Positions 1-7,910 are shown, numbered from the stretch's first letter. The stretch is 29,947 nucleotides of DNA from Verrucomicrobiota bacterium (GCA_018610125.1 JAHEOI010000194.1:1-29947), one strand, 5' to 3'. The notes: generated from the letters alone by a model not told the origin. Made by a program: numbers and translations.

Positions 1-43
1 ATAAAAATTTACAGGGGGGCCTGCTCGTGGCAAAGAAATAGGT

Positions 44-375
44 GTGGCCCGGCCATTACGAATCGACTATCTGCTGCGGCTGAGCCGGTATGTCCATCAA
101 AACCCGGTCTGGGTGGCGGGCTCGGGCAGGCGAGTAGAACAGGACGTCTCCTTCCGGCGGATAATGCAGCCGCTGCCGGTGTCCGTGAAGTAACCAGGGC
201 CTTTGGTGTGGGGTCAGCGCAGCTGCAGGTGACCCGGAAAGAATCGCCCTGGCGGGCGGTGGCGGGGCGGTATCTGGTAAGGTGCACGGGACAAATGCAA
301 CGACAAGTGGCACCCTTGCTTGGGGGGCGGACCGGTGGTGGGGTCGCAGGTCTAACCAAGGCTATGCTTCTTTGA
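44..375 (+). pseudogene. Remnant of a REP-associated tyrosine transposase (RAYT, Y1_Tnp family)
   Basis: Three pieces of a RAYT can be read in order. From the GTG at 44, frame 2 begins VARPLRIDY, like the usual RAYT N-terminus (M-A-R-P-L-R-I-E-Y). It passes directly into LLRLSRYVHQNPV, the motif normally found far downstream of the catalytic core, and stops at 191-193. From about 181, frame 1 continues with a stretch resembling the RAYT C-terminal helix-turn-helix (VREVTRAFGVG, then WRAVAGRYLV and LLGGRTGGGVAGLTKAM) and stops at 373-375. The HUH motif and catalytic tyrosine region are missing, so there is an internal deletion as well as a frameshift. The fused DY codons suggest that the deletion ran between two similar sequences. 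Family motifs are established knowledge; the decay history is inference. It cannot be active as read. Confidence 0.72.
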
Positions 376-587
376 ATTCATTTTCCAAGCAACCGTGATG
401 CTTTTGAGTCAAGTTTTGACGGTAGCCCTCAGCATCGTTCTTGGTCTCAGGAAGGGCTATTCAATAGGAAAAAAATTTATGTTTCCCGTCCGCGAAGCGG
501 AAAAACAGCGAGGCGTAGACAGGCTCTTAAATGCAACCGAAGGCCTCGATGACCCGCATGCTCGGCACGATCTGAAACAACGCCTCG

Positions 588-1787
588 CTAAGAGATCTTT
601 TGTGAAATCTCTCCGGACTCTTTGTCCCTTAGGATGAGCTTGGTCTTGCCGTCCGGCATCCGCTCTCGCTTGACAAGGACCCGACCTTCATAGTCCGGCC
701 TCATGGCGCTGATTCGCTTGACCCCTTGGCTGCCGCGCCAAATGTCGAGGTTGATCGGCTCCCACTTTTTGGTTTCGACGGAGCGGTAACAGGCATCCAT
801 GATGGCATTAACGATGTAACCGTCGTAAAAGGTTTCCATTGGCGGGCGTTCCTGGTCGATTGCTTCGAACATATCGGTGAACATATCGACATAACCGAGC
901 GCGACCACCTCATCGCCGACTGGAAAGAGCCATCCGCTATCCGACTCGGCTTTTTCCGCGACGTAACCCTCGCTCTGGCCGCTCGTAAACATTTCAAACC
1001 CCGTCCGCAGGAAGTGATTCATCCAGATTGTCCCTTCGGTACCGGAGACCTCGTCCCTAAGATCCATACCGCCCCGAAACCCCCAGCTCACTTCGAATTG
1101 GCTGATCGCCCCGTTTTCGTAGCGGATCATGCCGATGCCATGGTCTTCGGCTTCGATTGGATGGGTTAGCGTGTCCGCCCAGCATATCGCTTCCACCGGG
1201 CGGATTTCCTTGCCGATAAAGCTTCGGCCAATCTCGATGCAGTGGCAGCCCATATCGACAATGGCGCCGCCTCCGGCCTTTTCAAGATCCCAGAACCAGT
1301 CACTGTGTGGGCCGCCATGGGTCTCGCGCGAGCGAACCCACGTGATCTGGCCGAGAGCTCCGGATTGCACAGACTGCAGGGATTTCAGGGTTTTGGGGGT
1401 GTAGACCAAGTCTTCCAAATAACCATGAAAGACGCCGGCCTCTTCGACCGCATCGAGCGCCTCCTTGGCCTCCTCGGCATTGCGGGCGATCGGCTTGGTG
1501 CAAAGGATCGATTTACCGGCCTGGGCTGCCGTGATGATCGCGTCCTTATGGAGATGATTCGGGAGGGCGACGATGACGACATCCGAGTCGGCGGACTGAA
1601 TCGCCTTATCGAGATCGGTGGTCCAGTCCGGGATGCCCCACTTTTCAGCAAAGGCCCGACCATTCTCCTCGGTGCGCGAATAGACATTGACAATTCGGTC
1701 GCTCCTCCGATGCCGATGAAGCGTCTGGGCATAAAACATCCCAATCATCCCGGTCCCAAGTAACGTTGCCTTATGTGCGGTCGACAC
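588..1787 (-). CDS. Gfo/Idh/MocA family oxidoreductase
   Basis: Predicted cytoplasmic NAD(P)-dependent sugar or inositol oxidoreductase; the substrate is not evident. The 399-residue protein has a Rossmann start GTGMIG (residues 11-16), a VALPNHLH stretch near 73-80 and the signature AGGGAIVDMGCH, with Asp178 and His182 in the positions used for catalysis in this family. The usual E-K-P triad after the Rossmann half reads T-K-P (97-99), which is less common. No signal peptide is visible. The start is supported by a GGAGG Shine-Dalgarno (complement of 1795-1799) about 8 bases upstream. It stands alone, with decayed DNA on both sides, and is not closely related to the second oxidoreductase at 3359-4504. 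The family call is firm; specificity is open. Confidence 0.93.
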   Translation of the reverse strand: MSTAHKATLLGTGMIGMFYAQTLHRHRRSDRIVNVYSRTEENGRAFAEKWGIPDWTTDLDKAIQSADSDVVIVALPNHLHKDAIITAAQAGKSILCTKPIARNAEEAKEALDAVEEAGVFHGYLEDLVYTPKTLKSLQSVQSGALGQITWVRSRETHGGPHSDWFWDLEKAGGGAIVDMGCHCIEIGRSFIGKEIRPVEAICWADTLTHPIEAEDHGIGMIRYENGAISQFEVSWGFRGGMDLRDEVSGTEGTIWMNHFLRTGFEMFTSGQSEGYVAEKAESDSGWLFPVGDEVVALGYVDMFTDMFEAIDQERPPMETFYDGYIVNAIMDACYRSVETKKWEPINLDIWRGSQGVKRISAMRPDYEGRVLVKRERMPDGKTKLILRDKESGEISQKIS

Positions 1788-1962
1788 TGCTCGCCTCCTA
1801 CCTTTCTGCTGTCCTTTTTGTTGTCTCGGTCACTTATGACAAAGGCTTAAAGCCGATCATTGCACGCTTTTACTTGCGATTCTAACCGCGTGCTGCGCTC
1901 AAAGTTTATCGGATTCGTGCGTTGTCAAAAAGCAGGAAATTTACCCGCGAAAGGAGCGGATT

Positions 1963-2199
1963 ATGCGAACGGAGAAGGGAGGGCGGAAGGAAACGATCAA
2001 GCAACAGCAAAAAAAATGGGACGTCGAGGATGACCTCCTATCAACCTGGGAAGAGCACGACAAGAACGGTCGGCAGGGGAGTGCCGACCTTATCACCGCT
2101 GCTGCGGTAGGGACTGCACTCCGTTGCAGTCCGCTCGCGGATCTGGAGGACGACGTCCCTTTTAGGCAGGACCTTCAGAGCAAACGCTTCCTTCCCTGA
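1963..2199 (+). CDS. Small hypothetical protein (78 aa), uncertain
   Basis: I do not recognise a family. The reading frame starts with ATG at 1963 behind a good Shine-Dalgarno (AAAGGAG, ending about 6 bases before the ATG), which is the main reason to list it. The product is charged and hydrophilic in its first 35 residues (rich in Lys, Glu and Gln), then has an Ala-rich stretch, and has no signal peptide or membrane segment. Its second half is encoded by the hairpin pair at 2068-2132, which is unusual for a genuine coding region and suggests either a spurious ORF or a gene invaded by the repeat. It is convergent with the DUF2156 gene that ends at 2235. Confidence 0.28.
   Translation: MRTEKGGRKETIKQQQKKWDVEDDLLSTWEEHDKNGRQGSADLITAAAVGTALRCSPLADLEDDVPFRQDLQSKRFLP
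2068..2132. repeat. REP-like hairpin doublet
   Basis: Two perfect 8-bp stems with 6-base loops lie 21 bases apart. The first pairs 2068-2075 with 2082-2089, loop GGGGAG. The second pairs 2111-2118 with 2125-2132, loop CTCCGT. The second closely resembles an inverted copy of the first: both contain GCACTCC when read in the right orientation, and the stem differences are compensatory (a T-A pair against A-T, and G-C against T-A). A smaller 5-bp hairpin (2095-2099 with 2104-2108) sits between them. GTAG at 2107-2110 directly abuts the second stem, as in classic REP elements recognised by RAYT proteins. No T-run follows on either strand, so a simple terminator is less likely. Confidence 0.55.
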
Positions 2200-2234
2200 T
2201 AGGGTCACGCACACTCCTACTCCTTTGTGCACCG

Positions 2235-3362
2235 CTATCCTCTTGACTTCGGGCGCTTCGAGGGTGCGGCGTGTCGACGAGGGCTCCGACTGAGCAGCCA
2301 GCGGACCTCTTGACTCGCTGCCCGGCATATCGCCTGACCGAGGAAGCGGAAAGGCGAGGTTCCCGAGAAGGCGCCGGCGATGGCGTAAAAGAGCTTCAAG
2401 CTCAAGGTGTTCTCGCTCGAGATAAGGTAGAGAGGTTCCCAGCGCTCGGGCAGGAACTTGGCCTTAAAGGCGTCGAGTCCGTCGAAATTGTAGAAGCGGT
2501 GACTGTGGGCCCGAACCCAATTGAGGAATCCCTGCACCCAAAAAGGCTGGGGTGGGGCTGTCATATGGCTTCGCCGAGAGAGGGGGGACAAACCGAGCGT
2601 GACAAGCGCGGCTCCCTGGGCTGCGAGAGTCTGGATTGCGGTGTCAAGGAGCAGTTCCGTCGTGCCATTGGGAGCGTGCTTGCGGCGGACAATCAGCTCG
2701 ATCAGCCACCCATTCCGTCCGGGGATGGGCGAGGCGACCAGGAAGCCGATAATCTCTCCCGCTCGCTCGGCGGCGAATACCTTTCGGTCGTAGAGTCGGG
2801 TCAGGACATCGGGCTCCACAAGAAAGTGCATCGGTGGCAGTCCGCGGGTTCCGAGCCATTCCCGAAGGCAATCTTCCAATGCCGCGCTCACCGACTCGGT
2901 GAGTGTCGTCAGCGGCGCAATCCGAACATTTTTATTTCGCGCCCGGGATAGCTGCGCCCGTAACGACGATTTTCCGTTCATGATCGCCGTCCAGCGACGC
3001 GGCTCCCAGACGGGTTGAGCGCCCAAGAGAAGCGATGCATTGGGCGATTTGCTCGCGCGGGCCGACTCGAATCCTTCCTCGACCCCGAAGAAGCATGCCT
3101 TGAGACCGGCCTGGTGAGCATCCGCTTCAAACTCGTCGGTGATCTCGGGAAGGCGCTGTCTTGGACAGATCGGTGTCCCGGCGGCGAGACGGTAGTCATA
3201 CGAGGTCACATACCCGACCACCCCGTCACCTTGCCGGCTAAACCAAAGCTCAAAGCCAGGGTTGAGGATTTGGTAAGCGATGCTGGTCCATCCGTGCTCC
3301 AAAATCAGCTTTCTGGCGCGCGCGATGCGCTCGGATGGAATGACAGGGAATTGCTCGCTCAA
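2235..3362 (-). CDS. DUF2156 protein (MprF-like aminoacyl-transferase domain)
   Basis: This 375-residue protein resembles the C-terminal catalytic domain of phosphatidylglycerol lysyltransferases (LPG_synthase_C, DUF2156, GNAT-like fold). Signs are the NGKSSLRAQLSRARNK segment, the VFAAERAGEIIGFLVASP strand region, the RRKHAPNGTTELLLDTAI stretch and LVTLGLSPLS. The multi-pass flippase half of MprF is absent, so it is probably a soluble or peripheral protein; some stand-alone members modify lipids or other amines. The C-terminus is basic (KRPKSRG). The start is TTG, overlapping the upstream stop in a TTGA arrangement, which implies translational coupling to the oxidoreductase gene. It is last in the lpxI-gnd-HAD-oxidoreductase cluster. 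Acceptor and donor are unknown. Confidence 0.82.
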   Translation of the reverse strand: MSEQFPVIPSERIARARKLILEHGWTSIAYQILNPGFELWFSRQGDGVVGYVTSYDYRLAAGTPICPRQRLPEITDEFEADAHQAGLKACFFGVEEGFESARASKSPNASLLLGAQPVWEPRRWTAIMNGKSSLRAQLSRARNKNVRIAPLTTLTESVSAALEDCLREWLGTRGLPPMHFLVEPDVLTRLYDRKVFAAERAGEIIGFLVASPIPGRNGWLIELIVRRKHAPNGTTELLLDTAIQTLAAQGAALVTLGLSPLSRRSHMTAPPQPFWVQGFLNWVRAHSHRFYNFDGLDAFKAKFLPERWEPLYLISSENTLSLKLFYAIAGAFSGTSPFRFLGQAICRAASQEVRWLLSRSPRRHAAPSKRPKSRG

Positions 3363-4504
3363 GCAAGCGGAATCGTCTTTCCGATCTCGATGGATTTGTA
3401 AATCGACTCGATGTAGCCGACGTCGCGCAACCCCTCTTCGCCGGAGATCTTGATCGGTCGGTCTTCAAAGATCGATTTGGCAAACTCATCCATCTCGTTG
3501 GCGAATTGGTCGATTTGCGGCTTTTCGATCGGGCCCTCGCTGGTCTGGCCTTTGATCCCTCCATAACCATAAGCGGGATCGAGTCCGAACCACCCGTCCT
3601 CCGCGTAGGCAGTGTAGCGGTTGATCCCGTTGAAGTTGTACGTGGTGCTGCAGTAAGCGATGACGCCGCCGGGGAAGGTCATTGTCCAACAGAGAGACTC
3701 GTCGACATCGCGGAACTTCGCCGGGTTGGTTTTCGTCTCTTGGGCTGAAATGGCGATCGGCTCTTCATTGGTCAAGTAGCGGCAAGCTTGCAGGGCATAG
3801 ATACCGACATCGACCAAAGCCCCGCCGCCGGCCAACGGCTTTTTCAACCGCCATTGATTCGGGTTGCCGATAGTGAAGCCGAAACCGGCTTCGATCATCT
3901 TCATTTCGCCAAAGGCCTTCTCGCGGGCCAGCCGGATACATTCCTGGTTGTGAGGCTCGAACTGGCATCGGTATCCGATGCCGAGCTTGCTTCCTGCCTT
4001 CTCACAGGCCTCGATCATTGCTTCGCATTCCCGCGTCGAGTTGGCCATCGGCTTTTCGCAAAACACATGCTTGCCTGCTTGGGCTGCCCGAATGACAAAC
4101 TCGGAATGCATGAAATTGGGCAATACGACATAGACGACATCGATATCGGGATTGTCTGCGATCTCGTCGAAGTTGGCGTAATTGTAGATATTCCCCTTTG
4201 GGATTCCGTATTTATCGGCCCAGAGCTTTTCCTTCTCCGGGGTGCCGGTGACGATCCCGGCCAAGCGACAATGTTCCGTATTCTTAAATGCCGGAGCGAG
4301 CTGATGGGTGCTTAGATTGCCCAAGCCAACGAGAGCAAAGCCAAGCTTTTTCCCATGCTGTTGGGCAGACTCCTTGGAGTAGGCGGTCCAGTTGGGGAGC
4401 ATCGTGCCGCCGATCGTAGCGGCCCCGATTCCTTGCGACAGGCGTTGCAAGAAACGACGCCGAGAAGCGCCGTCACGGTTAGGGGGATTGTCTGGGCCGT
4501 GCAT
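3359..4504 (-). CDS. Tat-exported glucose-fructose-oxidoreductase-like protein (Gfo/Idh/MocA)
   Basis: A 381-residue Gfo/Idh/MocA protein with a twin-arginine leader: SRRRFLQ at residues 14-20 followed by a moderately hydrophobic stretch to about 36. It should fold in the cytoplasm with NADP bound and then be exported to the periplasm, as Zymomonas glucose-fructose oxidoreductase is. The Rossmann motif is at GLGNLS (60-65), the E-K-P triad at 150-152, and the middle has GGGALVDVGIYALQACRYL, the GFOR-type version of the catalytic signature. The frame is open much further upstream, but the ATG at 4504 is chosen because it places the Tat motif at the usual distance and follows the HAD gene's stop by 7 bases. 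The true substrate is not deducible. Confidence 0.9.
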   Translation of the reverse strand: MHGPDNPPNRDGASRRRFLQRLSQGIGAATIGGTMLPNWTAYSKESAQQHGKKLGFALVGLGNLSTHQLAPAFKNTEHCRLAGIVTGTPEKEKLWADKYGIPKGNIYNYANFDEIADNPDIDVVYVVLPNFMHSEFVIRAAQAGKHVFCEKPMANSTRECEAMIEACEKAGSKLGIGYRCQFEPHNQECIRLAREKAFGEMKMIEAGFGFTIGNPNQWRLKKPLAGGGALVDVGIYALQACRYLTNEEPIAISAQETKTNPAKFRDVDESLCWTMTFPGGVIAYCSTTYNFNGINRYTAYAEDGWFGLDPAYGYGGIKGQTSEGPIEKPQIDQFANEMDEFAKSIFEDRPIKISGEEGLRDVGYIESIYKSIEIGKTIPLA

Positions 4505-4511
4505 AATCGAA

Positions 4512-5393
4512 TTACCAAGAAGGGTTTTCTGGCAAACAGGCCTCGAATTCGTTGACCAGGTTTTCTTCATAGCTTCCGGAGTAGGTCCCGGAGAAGAAAC
4601 GGTCGATAGCCTCGTCGTGGAATTGCTTCCAAGAGGCCTCTTCCTGGCCCGGCTTGATGGGGAAGAAGAGGGCGCCGTTGGCTTTTGCGGCCTTATAATC
4701 GCCCGGAGCATCGCCGATCATAAGGATTTTCTCCGGGGGGTATTTCTCCCTGGCGGCCAGGTTGAGGTGATCGGTCTTACTCCCCATTTCCTGGCCGGCA
4801 ATCGTCCTCACGAATCGACTGATGTTATTCTCCTGCCATTCCCGTTCCAATGCCTCGGTCGGTGTCTGGGAGACGACCAATGGATCCGCTTTCTCGTTCA
4901 ACTTCTCCAAACTTTCCTTGACCAATGGGAAAGGCGGGATCCCTTTGACAATGTCCGCGATCTGGGCGTTGACCGCGTCCGACCACGCTTTAATCGGCTC
5001 CAAGGCTTTGTTGCCTCGTTCCACTTCCGCCGCAAGCGTCGCGTTACCAAGCTTTTTCTCACGTCCGATCCATTCATCAATGGCGGTCGTGCTCGGCACC
5101 TCAACTTGACGTGCCTTGACCTCTTGACGCTCCCGAAGGAGGTTCAGCGCTCGAACCAACGCCGGAAACCGGTTCGCGCCTCTGGTTTTTGAATAGAGGT
5201 TAACGAACTCCCATGTCTCTCGGGCGTATTTACTGACCGGCTGCAGGTTGAAGTGCTTGATAAACATCGGAGTGAAGCACTCCTTATGTTTGATCTCCAT
5301 CGAATCGAAGACACAGCCGTCAGAATCGATCCCAACAAAGAATTCTCGATTGGGCTGCAGGTCACGTAGTGATTGTGCGGGATCATCCATCAT
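4512..5393 (-). CDS. HAD superfamily hydrolase
   Basis: Predicted phosphatase of the haloacid dehalogenase superfamily, 293 residues. Motif I is GIDSDG (21-26; Asp23 nucleophile and Asp25), motif II is VVSQTP (Ser175), a conserved-type lysine is Lys206 (MGSKTD), and motif IV is IGDAPGD (226-232) with two acidic residues for Mg binding. A roughly 150-residue helical cap lies between motifs I and II, larger than in simple phosphoglycolate phosphatases. The frame is open 210 bases further upstream, but that part overlaps gnd out of frame and looks non-coding. ATG at 5393 (or 5390) leaves a 46-base gap after gnd. Its position between gnd and a sugar oxidoreductase suggests a sugar-phosphate substrate; this is inference. 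Confidence 0.86.
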   Translation of the reverse strand: MMDDPAQSLRDLQPNREFFVGIDSDGCVFDSMEIKHKECFTPMFIKHFNLQPVSKYARETWEFVNLYSKTRGANRFPALVRALNLLRERQEVKARQVEVPSTTAIDEWIGREKKLGNATLAAEVERGNKALEPIKAWSDAVNAQIADIVKGIPPFPLVKESLEKLNEKADPLVVSQTPTEALEREWQENNISRFVRTIAGQEMGSKTDHLNLAAREKYPPEKILMIGDAPGDYKAAKANGALFFPIKPGQEEASWKQFHDEAIDRFFSGTYSGSYEENLVNEFEACLPENPSW

Positions 5394-5439
5394 TGTTGTG
5401 GCAAATTGAAAAATCGTTACGGAGTGATTGAAGTCGGGC

Positions 5440-6894
5440 TCAGACGCTATAGCTGCCGGATGTGGCGCTGCCGCCATGGCCGGTCCAGTTCGTGTGGAAA
5501 AACTGCCCGCGGGGGGCGTCGAGTCGCTCGTAGGTGTGGGCACCGAAGTAGTCACGCTGGGCCTGAAGCAGGTTGGCCGGGAGTCGATCGCTACGATAAG
5601 CATCGTAGAAGCTCAAGGCCGTTGCAAAGGCCGGCGTCGGAATGCCCTTTTTGGCCGCCGTGGCCACGACATTCCGCCATGACCGTTGCGATTCTCGTAT
5701 GGCCTTCTTAAAGAACTGGTCCAACAGCAGATTCGATAACTTGGGCTTCTTGTCAAAGGCTTCCTTGATCTTCCCAAGAAAGCGACTTCGTATGATACAC
5801 CCGCCTCGCCACATGAGGGCGATCCCTCCGTAATTGAGCTTCCACTTATATTCTTGTGCCGCCGCCCGCATCAACATGTAGCCTTGGGCATACGAGATAA
5901 TCTTGGAGGCGTAGAGGGCCTTGCGGATATCTTCGATGAACTTTTCCCGGTCGCCGGTGATTTTCGGCTTGGGGCCCTTGAGCTTCTTGGCCGCGGCCAC
6001 TCGGTCATCCTTGAGGGCCGAGACGCACCGGGCGTAGACCGCTTCACCAATCAAAGTTGTCGGGATCCCGAGCTCGGCGGAGTTGATGACAGTCCATTTG
6101 CCAGTGCCTTTTTGGCCTGCTGTGTCCAGGATTTTGTCGACCAGGGGCTGGCCGTCGTCATCCTTATAGGCAAGGATATCGCGGGTGATCTGGATCAGGA
6201 ATGAATCGAGCTCACCTTTATTCCACTCGGCGAAGACGTGATGCATTTCGTCCGGGGTCATGGCGAGACCGTCCTTCATCAGCTCATAGGCCTCGCAAAT
6301 GAGCTGCATGTCGCCGTACTCGATCCCGTTGTGGACCATCTTGACATAATGGCCGGCCCCGTCTTCACCGACCCAATCACAGCAGGGGGAGCCATCTTCA
6401 ACCTTGGCCGAGATCCTTTGGAAGATCTCTTTGACATGTGGCCATGCCGATGGCGTACCGCCGGGCATGATCGAGGGACCATGACGAGCGCCTTCTTCTC
6501 CGCCCGAAACGCCGGTGCCGATAAAGCGCAACCCCTTGGATTCGAGGTATTTCGTCCGGCGAATGCTATCCTGGAACATGGAATTGCCGCCATCGATGAT
6601 AATATCCCCCTCTTCCAGATAGGGGGTGATCTTCTCAATAAAGTCATCGACGGCGCTTCCCGCCTTGACGAGTAGCATGAGCCGCCTTGGCCGCTTGAGG
6701 TGGGATACCATCTCCTCGATCGAATGGGCGCCAATGACGTTGGTCCCCTTCGCCTCGTTCTCCAAAAAGGCGTCAACCTTGGAGACGGTGCGGTTGTATA
6801 CCACCACCTTGAAACCCTGGTCGTTCATATTGAGGACAAGATTCTGTCCCATGACGGCCAGGCCGATGAGTCCGATGTCTGCTGTCGCTTCCAT
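5440..6894 (-). CDS. gnd: 6-phosphogluconate dehydrogenase (decarboxylating)
   Basis: Converts 6-phosphogluconate to ribulose 5-phosphate with NADP reduction in the oxidative pentose phosphate pathway, in the cytoplasm. The 484-residue length is typical of the long Gnd class. Visible signatures are the Rossmann motif GLAVMG (11-16), VYNRTVSKVD, the substrate-binding SGGEEGARHGPSIMPGG, the catalytic KMVHNGIEYGDMQLI region (Lys, His and Asn), GQKGTGKWT and the C-terminal FHTNWTG tail that reaches into the partner subunit. The frame extends upstream to 6999, but ATG at 6894 immediately precedes the Rossmann strand and avoids overlap with lpxI. No strong Shine-Dalgarno is seen. It lies 56 bases after lpxI on the same strand and is probably cotranscribed with it. 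Confidence 0.97.
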   Translation of the reverse strand: MEATADIGLIGLAVMGQNLVLNMNDQGFKVVVYNRTVSKVDAFLENEAKGTNVIGAHSIEEMVSHLKRPRRLMLLVKAGSAVDDFIEKITPYLEEGDIIIDGGNSMFQDSIRRTKYLESKGLRFIGTGVSGGEEGARHGPSIMPGGTPSAWPHVKEIFQRISAKVEDGSPCCDWVGEDGAGHYVKMVHNGIEYGDMQLICEAYELMKDGLAMTPDEMHHVFAEWNKGELDSFLIQITRDILAYKDDDGQPLVDKILDTAGQKGTGKWTVINSAELGIPTTLIGEAVYARCVSALKDDRVAAAKKLKGPKPKITGDREKFIEDIRKALYASKIISYAQGYMLMRAAAQEYKWKLNYGGIALMWRGGCIIRSRFLGKIKEAFDKKPKLSNLLLDQFFKKAIRESQRSWRNVVATAAKKGIPTPAFATALSFYDAYRSDRLPANLLQAQRDYFGAHTYERLDAPRGQFFHTNWTGHGGSATSGSYSV

Positions 6895-6950
6895 TTTTCG
6901 TCTAATGGGTATTAAAATTCCGTTGTCAGCTTTGCTCAAGAAAAAAACCG

Positions 6951-7769
6951 TTAGATCGTTAGGACGGTGAGAGGCTGGCGACGCGTCAAGGAAGGCCATT
7001 GGTCCCGCTCGAGGAAAAGCGTCTTGTGTCCTTCGACCGCAAGGGCATGGATCCCCGATTCAAGGCAGGTTTCGATGGTCTTCAGCCCGATACAGGGAAT
7101 ATCGAACCGCATGTCGTGGTTCGGTTTGGCAACTTTGACAGCGACCGCCCGACCGTCCGCCCCGGCAAGCTGCCCCCCCCGCTTCAAACAGGCGTCGGTG
7201 CCTTCAAAGCCTTCGACCGCAAGGATGGTCCCTTGTTTCACCACGACGGTTTGACCGATATCAAGGCGGGAGACCTCCTTGGCCATTCGATGGCCAAAAT
7301 CGATATCCTCTTTGAGCGCTTTGGGCAACGGCTTTCCGGTTTGGAATCCGGGGCCGGGCATATGCGATTGAAGCCATGGGATCGGCTCGATCAGCTTAAT
7401 GCCGTCTTTTTCCAACTCATCCGCGATGGCCCCGAAGATGGTATGGGCATTCTTTTCTTTAAGCCGGAACAGGAGCTGGAGTGCTCGTGTGTCCGGGCGA
7501 AAATCGAACAGTCTCGCGGGGTTGACCTGACCGAGCATGACACATTGCTCAACCTGATGCTGGGTGAAGACGCGAATGAGGCGATTCAATTGACCGACCC
7601 GTAGCCATTCGATCTCATCAACGAGGGAGGCCAGATCGGGCGAGGTCTCCCCTTTGAAGGCGATGGCAACAATCCGTTTGATCCCGCGCTCGCGGGCTTC
7701 TTTGGCGAACATTAGGGGGAGCGACCGGTTGCCGGCGATTATGCCGATAGGATCGGGAGGCTTTTGCAT
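6951..7769 (-). CDS. lpxI: LpxI, UDP-2,3-diacylglucosamine pyrophosphatase (DUF1009)
   Basis: Hydrolyses UDP-2,3-diacylglucosamine to lipid X and UMP in lipid A synthesis, replacing LpxH in many lineages. The 272-residue protein has the family layout. The N-terminal domain begins GIIAGNRSLP, followed by VMLGQVNPARLFDF. The C-terminal domain contains LDIGQTVVVKQGTILAVEG, FEGTDACLKRGG, and KVAKPNHDMRFDIPCIGLKT, with the aspartates and lysines typical of LpxI. It is the first gene of the minus-strand cluster, divergent from the TPR gene across 141 bases. ATG at 7769 matches the family N-terminus. Its presence indicates an LPS-bearing outer membrane. Confidence 0.95.
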   Translation of the reverse strand: MQKPPDPIGIIAGNRSLPLMFAKEARERGIKRIVAIAFKGETSPDLASLVDEIEWLRVGQLNRLIRVFTQHQVEQCVMLGQVNPARLFDFRPDTRALQLLFRLKEKNAHTIFGAIADELEKDGIKLIEPIPWLQSHMPGPGFQTGKPLPKALKEDIDFGHRMAKEVSRLDIGQTVVVKQGTILAVEGFEGTDACLKRGGQLAGADGRAVAVKVAKPNHDMRFDIPCIGLKTIETCLESGIHALAVEGHKTLFLERDQWPSLTRRQPLTVLTI

Positions 7770-7823
7770 GGGGCGTTCACTTCGTTTACGTCCGATTCTG
7801 TTTTGAGGTGCCAGCCGGGCTTA

Positions 7824-7836
7824 TATCGGGCCGATA
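7824..7836. promoter_or_regulatory. Perfect palindrome in a divergent promoter region
   Basis: TATCGG-G-CCGATA is a perfect 6+1+6 inverted repeat, between the divergent lpxI (starting 7769) and the TPR gene (starting 7911). Position and symmetry suit an operator for a dimeric regulator, but no regulator is encoded nearby and a chance palindrome of this length is possible. Confidence 0.25.
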
Positions 7837-7910
7837 GCAAAAATAAGGTCCCATAGCGATAATTTCAAACTTGCCTTTTTGACGGGCCGTCGAAACATTC
7901 TTGCTCAGAT

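Noticed and set aside
484..504. Small CCGC-GAA-GCGG hairpin, considered as a REP copy near the RAYT remnant
   Set aside because: Only 5 bp, no GTAG foot, and no sequence similarity to the doublet at 2068-2132.
395..637. 80-codon plus-strand frame with a hydrophobic N-terminus
   Set aside because: No Shine-Dalgarno, no recognised family, and it runs 50 bases into the 3' end of the oppositely oriented oxidoreductase gene. The rest of 376-587 shows nothing I can support.
2041..2328. 95-codon minus-strand frame over the hairpin doublet
   Set aside because: It overlaps the end of the DUF2156 gene in another frame and has no family resemblance.
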